Assembly (NCBI GenBank): GCA_000727475.1
Contig: KL647307.1
Span: 2,163,369-2,227,368 of the forward strand
DNA length: 64,000 nucleotides
Origin: Sarcocystis neurona
Lineage: Eukaryota; Apicomplexa; Conoidasida; Eucoccidiorida; Sarcocystidae
Direction: 5' to 3'
Positions 47,801 through 52,690 of the stretch are shown one piece after another. A model generated the notes under the pieces. That model was not told the DNA's origin and made no database searches. It saw only the letters and a program-made list of their open reading frames with translations. Every line of letters begins with the position of its first letter. Position 1 is the stretch's first letter. Position numbers and translations under genes: made by a program.

Positions 47801-48788
47801 TACTTCTCCATCCGGTTCGCACCGTGTGCATTGACTCATTTGCAATAAATTTGCGCAGGAAACGTGTACGCCCAGGATGGGCTAAAATTCGAGTGCGCCA
47901 CCGGTGGTTTCTCGCCGTATCACTTCAGCGCAGACCCGAAAGCAGACTGCCAAGATTACGTAGACTTCTTATTCTGTGAAGGTGAGGGATCCACGCTACG
48001 CGCAAAGCGCGTCTGCCCCGAGGTGGTTCCGTCTGCTGTCGCTGCAATCTTGATAAGCGTGTGTACCTGTATAATGATGTACGGAGGGTTAAACACTGGG
48101 ATAGATACAACCTAGTAGGTGCGTTGGGAGGCACGCGGTCTATACAACCGCACACGTATAATAGGCAGATAAGCGGACATATATATATATATATATAGAT
48201 AGATAGATAGATAGATACGTACGTGCGTGTACGTGTGGGCTGCATTAGGCCACGTTGGACGTTAGATGAGTAGATCCACACATGTACACATATGCAGAGC
48301 CATCTATGCCTGTGTGTGTACTCAACGAGATACGGTGGACGCGTTGATAATAGCAGACTGCGGTCTCAGTGTAAGTTCACGGAATCCTGGAGGAGCCACA
48401 CCCTGCCCCGCTTCCTCGTACATCCTACAGGTATTCAATAGAGGTGCGTATGTCGTCAAAATTTCTGACTACTGTTTCGGATACTGGTGTGATATGCGGT
48501 GCAGTAGATCCGATATCCAGTCGGAAGGCGCCATCCTGGGTACCTCTATGCGTACTACTGGCGGGAATGGTGGCTGGCTTAGTTGTCGCACTCTGCTGCG
48601 TACAATACAGTGGGGACATGCAAGTAGCCCTAGGATTTACAGGCAAATATGTTGAACTAACACAACAGTACGAGGAGCTGAATGCGCCGCACGCGATCGA
48701 CGCTGCCACCGGTGCGGCAGAAGCAACACACTCCAGGGGAGAGCATACAGAGGCGGGGGGAGACACAGCTGAGACGGCGAAGGAATAA
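14547..48788 (+). CDS. Giant cysteine-rich modular TSP1 protein, type I membrane (multi-exon; extent approximate)
   Basis: About fifty plus-strand exons, listed separately, follow one another with mostly phase-1 introns. They encode two recurring Cys modules (A: C-x-C-x(5-6)-C-[ST]-x-x-[EQ]-[EV]; B: C-x3-C plus a helical stretch), linkers, three TSP1 repeats and a C-terminal transmembrane helix with a ~60-residue tail. Summed exons give roughly 10 kb of coding sequence. Coccidian TSP1-bearing membrane proteins are usually micronemal adhesins or parts of invasion and rhoptry-discharge complexes; MIC15-type proteins have a similar plan (TSP1 repeats, one transmembrane helix), but I cannot show homology and the A/B modules are unknown to me. 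The 5' end is uncertain: 14547 offers a signal-peptide-like start, yet module exons occur from 7.4 kb. Several internal junctions remain unresolved. The coordinates enclose introns. Confidence 0.6.
14759..14850 (+). CDS. Modular exon candidate (DDCICVDVAG), end uncertain
   Basis: Acceptor ccggtgcag, phase 1 start. It encodes VYCKY and CICVDVAGSQ, which resembles the start of a module A core. No good phase-1 donor is seen nearby; the end given is approximate. Confidence 0.3.
15522..15899 (+). CDS. Modular exon, acidic linker plus module B
   Basis: Acceptor cttgcgctgcag, 378 nt, phase 1 to 1, donor GTAAGC. A polar linker is followed by module B: NKGPNCY, CTTACLKLW, MRCGDMEICLY and the terminal ECEFG. 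It aligns clearly with the exon at 20934-21173 (NRGPNCY, CSFACNVLW, TCDFG). Confidence 0.72.
16485..16520 (+). CDS. Linker mini-exon (36 nt)
   Basis: Excellent acceptor (ttttttctcttttgcag) and donor GTAAGT, phase 1 to 1. It encodes the Cys-free peptide ETRGERAPLKQY. Confidence 0.6.
17327..17641 (+). CDS. Modular exon (315 nt)
   Basis: Acceptor after an uninterrupted T-run (ctttttttttatgagtgcag), phase 1 to 1, donor GTAAGA. It contains LHAVCPEH, a beta-like TFTVVHAVAEITEES, ACEHFPAGSPSECA and the terminal DYSCSLG. Its final Cys-containing phrase before the donor is typical of this gene. Confidence 0.68.
18363..18419 (+). CDS. Linker mini-exon (57 nt)
   Basis: Acceptor ccttgtgcag, donor GTAATA, phase 1 to 1. 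It encodes AKLSDQDGCHSQRSRGTAPG. Confidence 0.5.
18610..18840 (+). CDS. Module-bearing region, reading frame unresolved
   Basis: Acceptor gtcttggcag. Two frames are open: one with CPQCTDLCSITF and VCICVASAW (module B then A-like), the other with RCGCTHPFSCPG. The first matches CVDLCRSL of the 45.8 kb exon better. Boundaries are approximate. Confidence 0.35.
19422..19542 (+). CDS. Modular exon, module A (CECPKDQVACTVEEAE)
   Basis: Acceptor ccatttttcag, 121 nt, phase 1 to 2, donor GTAAGC. Textbook module A core C-E-C-P-x4-A-C-T-V-E-E-A, followed by an acidic Trp-containing segment. Confidence 0.7.
20308..20402 (+). CDS. Modular exon completing the module at 19.4 kb
   Basis: Acceptor gggtgacag, 95 nt, phase 2 to 1, donor GTGTGT. 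Its phase 2 start fits the preceding exon. It encodes EVGCDHTRVLCRIRERP. Confidence 0.55.
20769..20804. repeat. (CA)n microsatellite
   Basis: cataca repeats grading into an uninterrupted CA run; intronic. Confidence 0.95.
20934..21173 (+). CDS. Modular exon, module B (CSFACNVLW)
   Basis: Acceptor cggtctgtag, 240 nt, phase 1 to 1, donor GTAAAC. NRGPNCY, CSFACNVLW, WWSQMWLK and VQMTLLTCDFG align with the 15.5 kb exon. Confidence 0.75.
22016..22101 (+). CDS. Modular exon candidate (RNVTVWLLCRN)
   Basis: Pyrimidine-rich acceptor ending tttgaag, 86 nt, phase 1 to 0, donor GTAAGA. It contains an N-glycosylation sequon (NVT). Confidence 0.4.
22250..22380 (+). CDS. Modular exon candidate, module B (CLEYCRHFY)
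   Basis: Weak acceptor gttgaag, 131 nt, phase 2 to 1, donor GTGAGG. It contains TSCLEYCRHFYTARSAN. The phase does not join the previous candidate, so one of the two, or an intermediate exon, is misread. Confidence 0.38.
23305..23399 (+). CDS. Modular exon (WDTQQAFLNPC, TGCFG)
   Basis: Acceptor gattgcgacgcag, 95 nt, phase 1 to 0, donor GTAAGG. The end GCFG is the usual closing phrase of module B. Confidence 0.55.
24147..24345 (+). CDS. Modular exon, Cys-rich (NHCNYVD, CPTCQQD)
   Basis: Acceptor gctcgctgggcag, 199 nt, phase 0 to 1 (matches 23305-23399), donor GTGAGT. Six Cys, an NET sequon and the end WRWNCVPG. Confidence 0.68.
25031..25232 (+). CDS. Modular exon, degenerate module A (ALRCCCSNEF)
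   Basis: Acceptor gatgtgtcag, 202 nt, phase 1 to 2, donor GTGAGT. A CCC cluster replaces the C-x-C core, and the segment ends VQWKKLW. No phase-2 starting exon was found directly after it. Confidence 0.5.
25423..25512 (+). CDS. Modular exon, module B (ECAYAW)
   Basis: Pyrimidine tract and acceptor ttcacgag, 90 nt, phase 0 to 0, donor GTAAGA. It encodes CAYAWHDIY and EARNCLKKN. Confidence 0.48.
25925..26069 (+). CDS. Modular exon (FAYVSDLTG, CSSLSTQVLCKG)
   Basis: Acceptor gacatgcag, 145 nt, phase 0 to 1, donor GTAACA; it joins the previous exon in phase. Confidence 0.5.
26631..26669 (+). CDS. Linker mini-exon (39 nt)
   Basis: Acceptor gcgttttgcag and consensus donor GTAAGT, phase 1 to 1. 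It encodes EPTTAKPTLPQSL, a Pro/Thr linker. Confidence 0.6.
26749..26872 (+). CDS. Modular exon, module B (GCGHACCFAY)
   Basis: Acceptor atctgctcag, 124 nt, phase 1 to 2, donor GTGAGT. It encodes NGCGHACCFAYRQ and YVCNRAAF. Confidence 0.5.
27460..27551 (+). CDS. Modular exon candidate (APDCDSAF, CSSACAN)
   Basis: Acceptor atcgagcag, 92 nt, phase 1 to 0, donor GTAAGG. Another module-like phrase just upstream (ACVQEGVVPCP, about 27350) could not be placed. Confidence 0.42.
27888..27936 (+). CDS. Modular exon candidate (NDGWLWGFW)
   Basis: Acceptor cttcgtttttcag, 49 nt, phase 1 to 2, donor GTAAAC. A similar phrase, TNGWLW, occurs at about 23860. Confidence 0.45.
28400..28754 (+). CDS. Modular exon, full module A (SCTCPANKIPCTAEEV)
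   Basis: Acceptor catgccttttgcag, 355 nt, phase 0 to 1, donor GTGAGT. It shows the longest module A: DCIIPNVGNRVCDYW, then SCTCPANKIPCTAEEV, ATKWHWGS and the closing IFCYG. It aligns with 39472-39639. Confidence 0.75.
29347..29413. repeat. (AT)n-rich microsatellite
   Basis: Alternating purine-pyrimidine tract (atatat, acatgtatgt). Confidence 0.9.
29520..29635 (+). CDS. Module B candidate (QCFDQCKDKRG), boundaries uncertain
   Basis: An open frame with C-x3-C (QCFDQCKDKRGRRF) and ending ESDWV before gtgagt. The donor in this frame would be phase 2, but the next exon needs phase 1. Confidence 0.38.
29782..29814 (+). CDS. Linker mini-exon (33 nt)
   Basis: Strong acceptor (gtttttctgtttttgcag) and donor GTGAGT, phase 1 to 1. 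It encodes GFGPPLGHVEH. Confidence 0.55.
30364..30540 (+). CDS. Modular exon, module B (QCNYACNLVKRSC)
   Basis: Acceptor gaagccacag, 177 nt, phase 1 to 1, donor GTAAGA. QCNYACNLVKRSCEQ, AECIGKN and the closing DCNLRW. Confidence 0.72.
31532..31624 (+). CDS. Modular exon, Cys-free (ATETWTPVKFQRK)
   Basis: Acceptor gtcgcttgcag, 93 nt, phase 1 to 1, donor GTAAGC. Beta-like strand pattern. Confidence 0.55.
31625..32873 (+). other. Presumed intron, no exon recognised
   Basis: No stretch combines an acceptor, module-like residues and a phase-compatible donor. A frame at 32251-32553 is open but lacks splice support. Confidence 0.35.
32874..32972 (+). CDS. Modular exon (VRKVQEDGFEVRYKTGFCGE)
   Basis: Acceptor atttcctcacag, 99 nt, phase 1 to 1, donor GTAAGA. 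Confidence 0.58.
33150..33191 (+). CDS. Exon candidate with TSP1-like start (GRWSRCCTSQC)
   Basis: Acceptor gctttttccag, phase 1 start. The phrase GRWSRCCTSQC resembles the W-x-x-C-x-x-x-C opening of a TSP1 repeat, but nothing after it completes the domain, and the donor (GTATAT) is weak. Confidence 0.28.
34140..34294 (+). CDS. Beta-rich domain exon, first half
   Basis: Acceptor tgtgtcag, 155 nt, phase 1 to 0, donor GTAAGT. Alternating hydrophobic strands (VAVRVDRVGVLG, TLNYIISVKAPE). It continues directly in the next exon. Confidence 0.65.
34373..34750 (+). CDS. Beta-rich domain exon, second half
   Basis: Acceptor gaagcacag, 378 nt, phase 0 to 0, donor GTAGGC. Strands include VLLVQIQETLY, VERISQTQASVRI and STVGYVLIDHNEIC. 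The arrangement is vaguely like H-type lectin or related beta-sandwich domains; this is pattern impression only. One NLS sequon. Confidence 0.65.
35253..35994 (+). CDS. Long linker exon (Gln/Ala/Ser/Arg-rich) ending in a module B-like segment
   Basis: Acceptor cgcttgcgtacag, 742 nt, phase 0 to 1, donor GTAGGG. The largest exon of the tract and almost Cys-free. A Gln/Ala-rich predicted coil (VHAEVQRQALTKPQALLQAE) and a Ser/Arg/Gly-rich stretch precede APDEGDIMWSFVVDTVRDN, which resembles DEEDGVWSCVVRTLSDDV of 38.2 kb with the Cys missing. Confidence 0.58.
35995..38037 (+). other. Two kilobases without a resolved exon
   Basis: Possible pieces near 36395 (LEWEEQKSRC) and 36600-36900 lack phase-compatible splice sites. 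A 49-bp tandem repeat lies at 37174. Probably intronic with one or two missed short exons. Confidence 0.3.
37174..37271. repeat. 49-bp tandem duplication
   Basis: ccagtaagggcaa..gaggcagcgc..gatga recurs at 37174 and 37223 with a few substitutions. Each unit contains a GTAAGG motif. Confidence 0.85.
38038..38086 (+). CDS. Short exon candidate
   Basis: Acceptor cactcaacag, 49 nt, phase 2 to 0, donor GTGTGT. It encodes hydrophobic VVLPVAVALLGLRATE and joins the next exon in phase. Confidence 0.35.
38221..38362 (+). CDS. Modular exon, module B (YCVNECQQAAQAC)
   Basis: Acceptor gtgaaactag, 142 nt, phase 0 to 1, donor GTAAGC. CVNECQQAAQAC, DGVWSCVVRTL and KRSCRINYS. A second in-frame acceptor (38241) would shorten it. 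Confidence 0.65.
38485..38736 (+). CDS. Modular exon, module B (NCYTACDMP)
   Basis: Acceptor atgtacag, 252 nt, phase 1 to 1, weak donor GTTAGC. NCYTACDMPDLLHCCGV, VDGCVQAAL and the closing AELLCG. Confidence 0.62.
38847..38970 (+). CDS. Module-bearing exon candidate (EECQKPYL), end unknown
   Basis: Acceptor gtcttcgtccag, phase 1 start. LLEECQKPYLNDF, ELCLLSACRSG. No good donor is visible; it must end in phase 0 to join 39200. Confidence 0.4.
39200..39416 (+). CDS. Beta-rich exon (VKYRVNTQLFIDYID)
   Basis: Acceptor gtagttacag, 217 nt, phase 0 to 1, weak donor GTTGCA. Single Cys near the end. The following intron is only 55 bp. Confidence 0.58.
39472..39639 (+). CDS. Modular exon, module A (SCKCPTGLTACSVPQV)
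   Basis: Acceptor tccttttcacag, 168 nt, phase 1 to 1, donor GTAAGA. NCRIVDMGAL, then SCKCPTGLTACSVPQV and WVRSLSQWG. Confidence 0.75.
40237..40515 (+). CDS. Modular exon (FQCKYDIRYVFCQGK)
   Basis: Acceptor ctctgtgcacag, 279 nt, phase 1 to 1, donor GTAAGG. Contains GKLCTTD, ASLCSS, FQCKYDIRYVFCQG and an NLS sequon. Confidence 0.65.
40713..40842 (+). CDS. TSP1 repeat 1, first half, with Thr-rich linker
   Basis: Acceptor ctgcggcag, 130 nt, phase 1 to 2, donor GTATGC. A linker ANTTTTTPAPWTW leads into the TSP1 opening GEWGSWGPCSTLC (W-x2-W-x2-C-x3-C). Confidence 0.75.
41070..41446 (+). CDS. TSP1 repeat 1, second half, plus TSP1 repeat 2
   Basis: Acceptor gagcttttcag, 377 nt, phase 2 to 1, donor GTAACA (GTACAT at 41369 is an alternative). 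It continues repeat 1 with SGTGEPVKKRRR, the usual G-x-G-x3-[RK]-x-R strand, then CV, NC and EYC. Repeat 2 starts AEWGAWSDC, keeps R-x-R and three late Cys, but lacks the C-x3-C second Cys. Confidence 0.75.
41658..41804 (+). CDS. Modular exon (PCTYVNAVCNNGK)
   Basis: Acceptor ctttatttcag, 147 nt, phase 2 to 2, donor GTAAGC. CTYVNAVCNNG is faintly EGF-like. Confidence 0.5.
42131..42438 (+). CDS. Modular exon candidate (SVCATDPPYTV, TPCDYSL)
   Basis: Acceptor gtgcgcgcag, 308 nt, phase 1 to 0, donor GTGTGA. Pro/Ser-rich linker then KSCEGFMGTCISRP and TPCDYSLQIP. An overlapping frame (CLKCICRAGEPTGTC) is also open. Confidence 0.45.
42503..42568. repeat. 33-bp perfect tandem duplication containing a donor-like site
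   Basis: Units 42503-42535 and 42536-42568, each with tccgtaagaa. Both lie in the intron 42439-42656 of the preferred model. Confidence 0.95.
42657..42814 (+). CDS. Modular exon (GSCSYRPVGPND)
   Basis: Long CT-rich tract and acceptor caatataag, 158 nt, phase 0 to 2, donor GTAGGT. One Cys, then FISVGESHVNHF. Confidence 0.58.
43121..43344 (+). CDS. Modular exon, module B (QCLVTCIPRGW)
   Basis: Acceptor gataatttcag, 224 nt, phase 2 to 1, donor GTGGGC. QCLVTCIPRGW, VVLCGQF, VTCRCKRAD and the closing NYCG; NQT sequon. Confidence 0.6.
43564..43623 (+). CDS. Modular mini-exon, module A (CVHLTASCAEEEAVG)
   Basis: Acceptor ctgtatctgtcag, 60 nt, phase 1 to 1, consensus donor GTAAGT. The last part of a module A core with first Cys missing. 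Confidence 0.62.
43991..44191 (+). CDS. Modular exon, module B (CQNSCRIASQRC)
   Basis: Acceptor atgcttcacag, 201 nt, phase 1 to 1, donor GTAAAC. DCAKVT, CQNSCRIASQRCKQ, LQCVLAALELEM and RRCVYE. Confidence 0.72.
44570..44617. repeat. 24-bp perfect tandem duplication before a splice acceptor
   Basis: Units 44570-44593 and 44594-44617 (ctgcttgcgtttacgagagg...). They end ten bases before the acceptor of the 44628 exon and so duplicate its pyrimidine tract. Confidence 0.95.
44628..45059 (+). CDS. Modular exon, module A (SCVCAVENSVPCSLQEV)
   Basis: Acceptor ctgttgctgcag, 432 nt, phase 1 to 1, donor GTAGGT. PTCFISG, then SCVCAVENSVPCSLQEV, TTCPAQEPD, RVHCPLT and AYCEHG; NTT sequons. Confidence 0.75.
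45735..46118 (+). CDS. Modular exon, module B plus TSP1 repeat 3
   Basis: Acceptor tctgcaaacgcag, 384 nt, phase 1 to 1, donor GTAAGT. Module B (QCVDLCRSLIQSC, LECAKKAL, KKCEV) is joined in one exon to a TSP1 opening FSPWSEWTPCSATC with YRTRRR. It links the unknown module to a known domain without an intron. Confidence 0.8.
46340..46522 (+). CDS. Modular exon, module B (QCLSRCLSRSG)
   Basis: Acceptor gctcacacag, 183 nt, phase 1 to 1, donor GTGTCG (weak). QCLSRCLSRSG, LLLSACAAVETA, then a polar end. The next intron is 59 bp. Confidence 0.6.
46582..46632 (+). CDS. Modular mini-exon (FCDWLPSCSG)
   Basis: Acceptor ggtttcccttctag, 51 nt, phase 1 to 1, donor GTAAGA. FCDWLPSCSG resembles a clipped TSP1 opening. 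Confidence 0.62.
46875..47017 (+). CDS. Modular exon, Pro-rich linker plus module A lead-in
   Basis: Acceptor ggttttcgtgcag, 143 nt, phase 1 to 0, donor GTGAGG. TPPSTPPVDTF linker, then TCQIVDMSNYLERR, parallel to NCRIVDMGALKDQSERGW at 39.5 kb. Confidence 0.65.
47121..47415 (+). CDS. Modular exon, module A variant (GCSCRPESPVELRRV)
   Basis: Acceptor ggaactgcag, 295 nt, phase 0 to 1, donor GTATGA. TICSVAYGDAG, GCSCRPESPVELRRVLVC, HSCVRE, then ELWLLYADRG. Confidence 0.62.
47480..47653 (+). CDS. Modular exon, module A (SCLCPDGSRPCNSKEV)
   Basis: Donor GTGAGT, 174 nt, phase 1 to 1 with acceptor ttgcaaaag (64-bp intron). ACPRRCLVDG, then SCLCPDGSRPCNSKEV, ESCVGAYH. Two longer frames overlap it, but only this one has the module. 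Confidence 0.65.
47859..47981 (+). CDS. Modular exon (KFECATGGF, DCQDYVDFLFCEG)
   Basis: Acceptor aaatttgcgcag, 123 nt, phase 1 to 1, donor GTGAGG. Confidence 0.65.
48179..48216. repeat. (AT)n(GATA)n microsatellite
   Basis: AT run followed by GATA units in the last intron. Confidence 0.95.
48442..48788 (+). CDS. Terminal exon: transmembrane helix and cytoplasmic tail
   Basis: Acceptor tattcaatag, 347 nt including TAA, phase 1 start. A short lumenal part with one Cys is followed by a hydrophobic helix (WVPLCVLLAGMVAGLVVALC), then a tail with KYVELTQQYEEL and an Ala/Glu/Thr-rich end. A single C-terminal helix fits a type I membrane protein. A competing frame (YVVKISDYCFGYWC) is open across the same bases, and a module A-like phrase (ACVCTQRDTVDAL) lies just upstream at about 48310. 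Confidence 0.62.
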
Positions 48789-49052
48789 ACCACTGGCGAA
48801 GCGGCTGAGGTAAAGGAAGCTGGTGAAGCTGAAAAAGAAGTGGGATCCCACATGGTGACAACAGTAGGTACTAAGGGAAAATCGGGGACGGCCAGAGAGG
48901 GACCTCAGGAAGAGGGAGCTGGTGAAAGTGAAAAGGCAGTGGGTCCCTTCCTGTTGACACGGGGAGGTATCGAGGGAGAATCGGAGACTGGTAGCGAAGG
49001 GACTCAGGGAGAGGGAGCTGGTAAAGCTGGAGTAATAACGGGTCGGCGATAG
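48789..49052 (+). other. In-frame Glu/Gly-rich continuation after the TAA stop
   Basis: Directly after TAA the same frame stays open for 87 codons with tail-like composition (TTGEAAEVKEAGEAEKE, GEGAGKAG), made of degenerate ~100-bp repeats. It then ends TAG and reopens in frame to about 49144. This suggests a former longer tail truncated by a nonsense change, or occasional readthrough. Confidence 0.5.
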
Positions 49053-49140
49053 CGCACATGGGGCGCTGCTGAGGAAGAGCCGGTGACTGATAGGGAAGCG
49101 GGTCAGAGGGAACTGATGAGGCTGAAGAATCAACGCGTCG
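48795..49140. repeat. Degenerate purine-rich tandem repeats
   Basis: Units of ggagctggtgaa-gctgaaaa..gtgggtccc recur three to four times with substitutions. Confidence 0.7.
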
Positions 49141-49144
49141 GCTA

Positions 49145-50660
49145 AGGCCGGCAAGGGGAAGTGCTGAGAGAGTTCGAAAATTCCGTGGTCCACGCAAAAA
49201 GCAGCAGCAGACGGTTCAAGGACTCGCTCTGCAGCAAAGAAGTTGTTGAACAAGCTGAAGGAAAAGCGTTTGTAACGTGAACACCGACCGCATCCCGGAG
49301 GAACACTGCGCAGGTGGTCCCACGGTAAATCAGGGTCTCTATTAGACTGGCACGCTCAACCGGGGACGCGTGCGACTTCAGGGTTGAGTCCAAGTTTCAA
49401 AGGTGTCAATCGTGTAGAGCTTGCGACCACCGCACGTTCATATATACGTATTTGAGAGAGCGAGGAAGTAAAGACAGAGAAACACGTAGAGCGTATAAAG
49501 GTTAATGCGCTAAAGGGAGGACTCGAGGCATCCTTGCAGTGGCAGCAGGAAACGTAGCTGCTTGTCACCAGCTGCTGTTTCAAAAGTGACATCGGGTGGT
49601 CGTCTGTCCTGACGGTGTGCTTACACTTTACCCGCTAACACAGGATTTTACGTAGTACTGCCCGTGGGTAGTCGTATAACGTGGAACATGCTGGCTGGTA
49701 CACATGCTGATATGTCGCTGCTATTTGACCACGGTGTAGCGGTGTAGTGTATGTGGTTACTGGGCGATAAGCTGCCATGTGACATTGGTCTGCGGGGTGG
49801 CCTGATACAGCAGCAAGAAATGACCACGTAAAAGTGGACCCTGTATGGGTGCACTGAACGAATGCGCAAAAAGAATCCGATTGTTTATTGAACACCCTCT
49901 GAACAAAGCTCAGCAAAGCACCTGGGGGGTTCCGCTTCACATGCGGTTCTGCCAAACGAGGCACTTCAGGTGCGCCACGTCACATTACAACCAAGGGGAC
50001 GTTAGGAGCGGCCGTTGTGCTGCACCTACAGTTTGGACGTCAGGGGGATTGAAGCAGCTGTATCAGGGCACTTACTCGGCAGGGCGCATATAGCCGGGGA
50101 AGGCAACGGCCTGAGGGACATCCTGCGCTGCGCGTCGTTCAGCGCATAAGCGCGCCCTGCGACCTACCGCCTGTCAACATCTCTGCAGAATACGATCAGA
50201 CTTTCCCTGCGTGCTTGTAAGATGGTGTGCGTCACGCGGTCAAGTCTGAGACGGCATCTCAACTGCCCTAGCTGTGACCTCCTACAACCTCCGAATTTCT
50301 AATCTCAAATGACACGTCCACCGTGTAGCCACGCGTGCCACATCAAACCGAATGAATGTTGGAGAAGTCTTGATCACTTGTGTCTGTACGTGGAAACGAA
50401 GTCACGCAGTGCTATTGAGGTGTACGTACGTCGGTAACGTGCACGCCTAATAATCTTTAATGTCTCGACGCCCCACGAGTGCTGCGTGCAACCGCACTGC
50501 TTGCTGCAGTGGAGGATCAGCCACTGCTCACACACAGCGTAGTGGCGGAGTACCTACACTGCGCGCAACCCCGTGCTGACAAATCTGTGATGGGGGCGCC
50601 GTGTCAGGCGCAAAACGAATGCTGCAGAGCGATCACGACGAACAAAACTTGAGCAAAAGG
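49145..50660. other. Stretch with no supported gene
   Basis: Only short unsupported frames on both strands; no module phrase, splice-bounded exon or repeat stands out. Confidence 0.4.
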
Positions 50661-50662
50661 AA

Positions 50663-50872
50663 ATGTGTATGCAACGTATACACGAAAACTGCATGAGGAA
50701 CAGTAACATGGATTCCGTAGCATCGTGGATCAACCTTGTACAAATGACCGTGCTCACGAAATGTATGGGCAACACGAAGGTCGAGGAGAGACTTGCGTGG
50801 GGATCGTTTCCAAGAGTGTCCCTAAACGTTGAGGGAACACCAGCGGTTACTGTGGAACACAGTCACAACTAA
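50663..50872 (+). CDS. Module B-like ORF downstream of the main gene
   Basis: Contains CMQRIHENCMRN, SWINLVQMTVLTKCMG, close to the VQMTLLTCDFG end of the 20.9 kb module B. Splice limits unresolved. It may be an exon of a further modular gene. Confidence 0.4.
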   Translation: MCMQRIHENCMRNSNMDSVASWINLVQMTVLTKCMGNTKVEERLAWGSFPRVSLNVEGTPAVTVEHSHN

Positions 50873-50992
50873 GACTCCCGCTGCTTCCTTCATTGTTACC
50901 CCCAGGAAAGCACCTCCTCTTAGGATGCCCGCTCTGTCGCATATCAGCACACTTTCTTCAACACCACCCATCCACCCCTTTTAGTGCTTCAG

Positions 50993-51214
50993 CGCCGGCA
51001 ACCACGCCTTGCAGATTCCACAGTGCCTGAGGACGTAGCACCCGACCTCGATGAACGCAGCCTTAAGGAAGACAGAGAAAAACCGATCATCTGCATAGTC
51101 CCCGAGGCTTGCCCGCAAAAAAGGGAGGCCAACTACTTTCGTTTGGAGCGGCACCTTGAACCCGAGAGAAAATTGGATACTCTCGCTCGCTCGTTTTACC
51201 CAAATCGGCACCTC
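50993..51214 (+). CDS. Splice-bounded exon of a downstream gene
   Basis: Acceptor ttttagtgcttcag, 222 nt, phase 0 to 0, donor GTAAGA. Charged sequence (DLDERSLKEDREKP, CIVPEACPQKRE, FRLERHLEPERKL). No domain recognised. Confidence 0.5.
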
Positions 51215-51361
51215 GTAAGATTAAAGGGCCGGAGTTCAGGCCCCTAACCGCGGCGTTGAAATACCTGCATGCCGTAAAACGTCCTGACGGTCTAGACTGC
51301 CCGAAAAAAGACTTCGGAGAAGCAACTCGTGCTACCGGGCCTCAGGGCGCTCAGGAACTGC

Positions 51362-51520
51362 AATGGGGCCACCATCCATCAAAATCGGGCCTAGCTCCGC
51401 CACCTCCATTACCCATAGCGCAGACGCCACCGTCTTGTCAAAATCGAGCCTACCTCTGCCACCGACATTCATCACCTATAGCACGAACGACAAGTTCAGC
51501 ATCACCCATTTCACCTGCGT
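51362..51520. repeat. Degenerate Pro/Ser-coding repeat
   Basis: Two to three diverged ~66-bp units (ccacc..atcaaaatcg.gcctac/g.ctc.gccacc). In one frame they give a Pro-rich linker. Confidence 0.55.
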
Positions 51521-52426
51521 GTGTCGATACACTCACGTACAGGACGAAAAATATACATAGGTTGTTCCCACAACGCCTGACTATGCACACGTGATACCAC
51601 GTACTACTGGAAAAAAGTACCGTGTTCGAGTACAACCGTGAGAATCACGGGGTGTAGTGAAGCTACAGTGCTGTCCTGCTTGGTTCACAACTGGCTGGGC
51701 ACGTGAGCCATACCTCCTACGTGGTAGCTACCAACAGATGCGACCACCCGCCAGCGTGAATGCGAACAACATCTCCTTCTTCCTTCATGGGCAGAAAGAA
51801 AGCCTCTTGTGGCAGCCCTAAGGCGCAAGCGTTTTTTTTTCTCTGCGCCTACTTACAGACCTACCCCGTTTTTTCATGAAGAAAGACTTTTGAGGCTGCG
51901 CTAAGACGCAGACGTTTGTATTCTGGATGGCAACCCGGATTTTAAAACGCCTTCCGTCGGGCAGCTGTGCTGGTGGGCAAATCTGTGCATTTCGTGTAAC
52001 TTCAGTGCCAAAAAATGTGCCGTGTTAGCATACGCCGAGAACATCTAAACGCACGCGCTCCTTCGTGCGTCACTGTTGTCGCTACCAGTTGTGTACTCAC
52101 TCAACAAGATATACTGGGTCTCTTGCTCAAATGGATTAAGATGAGCTGATGGTTGTCGCTGTCTGAGAACCCCTGACTTCACATCTCCTCGTTATCTTAA
52201 CACCGCCCGAAGACGCACTCCTAACGTCGTCCTTGTGCCCTGAACCTGCAGCTACCAACGTCACCTTCTGCTGCAGCTCTGAAAGACGAGGCACCATATG
52301 TGGAGGCCAGTAGAAGGGGTCTCCTACTTGGCGTAGCCAGCCATACCACCAGGCTGCTCCACTTGTGGCCGTTACGCGGAAGCCGGTGTGTCTGAGTAAG
52401 TGCCGCCGTCTTCTGTGTAACTGCAG

Positions 52427-52690
52427 CGAGAGCCAACTTCCTGCATCCTTTGGCAGGAACACTATGGTGTCGCTCTCTCCACAAAAGCCACAACCACGCG
52501 CACTGGGTGACAAGCAGCAGCAATGTTCAGTGAACAACGTTGGCCGTTGTAGCTGCCTGGTGCGGGTTCCCGTTTGCGCGCGTCTGCGTGAAATCCATTT
52601 GCCTCTTAATGCTATCGTGGATTCGACGGCGCGGAAGTCTTTGGGCGCATGTGCAAATTTGAGTGCAGTTTACTCCCCAGTACGCGGCTC
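52427..52690 (+). CDS. Modular exon, module A (RCSCLVRVPVCARLREI), downstream tract
   Basis: Acceptor gtaactgcag, 264 nt, phase 2 to 2, donor GTAACA. A full module A core C-S-C-L-V-R-V-P-V-C-A-R-L-R-E-I preceded by QQCSVNN. Just upstream, CLSKCRRLLCNC looks like module B but overlaps a donor-acceptor pair only 32 bp apart. Confidence 0.6.

Noticed and set aside
48657..49253. 198-codon minus-strand open frame, Ser/Phe/Leu-rich
   Set aside because: It is the antisense of the purine-rich tail repeats; its openness comes from the repeat composition and no splice or start context supports it.
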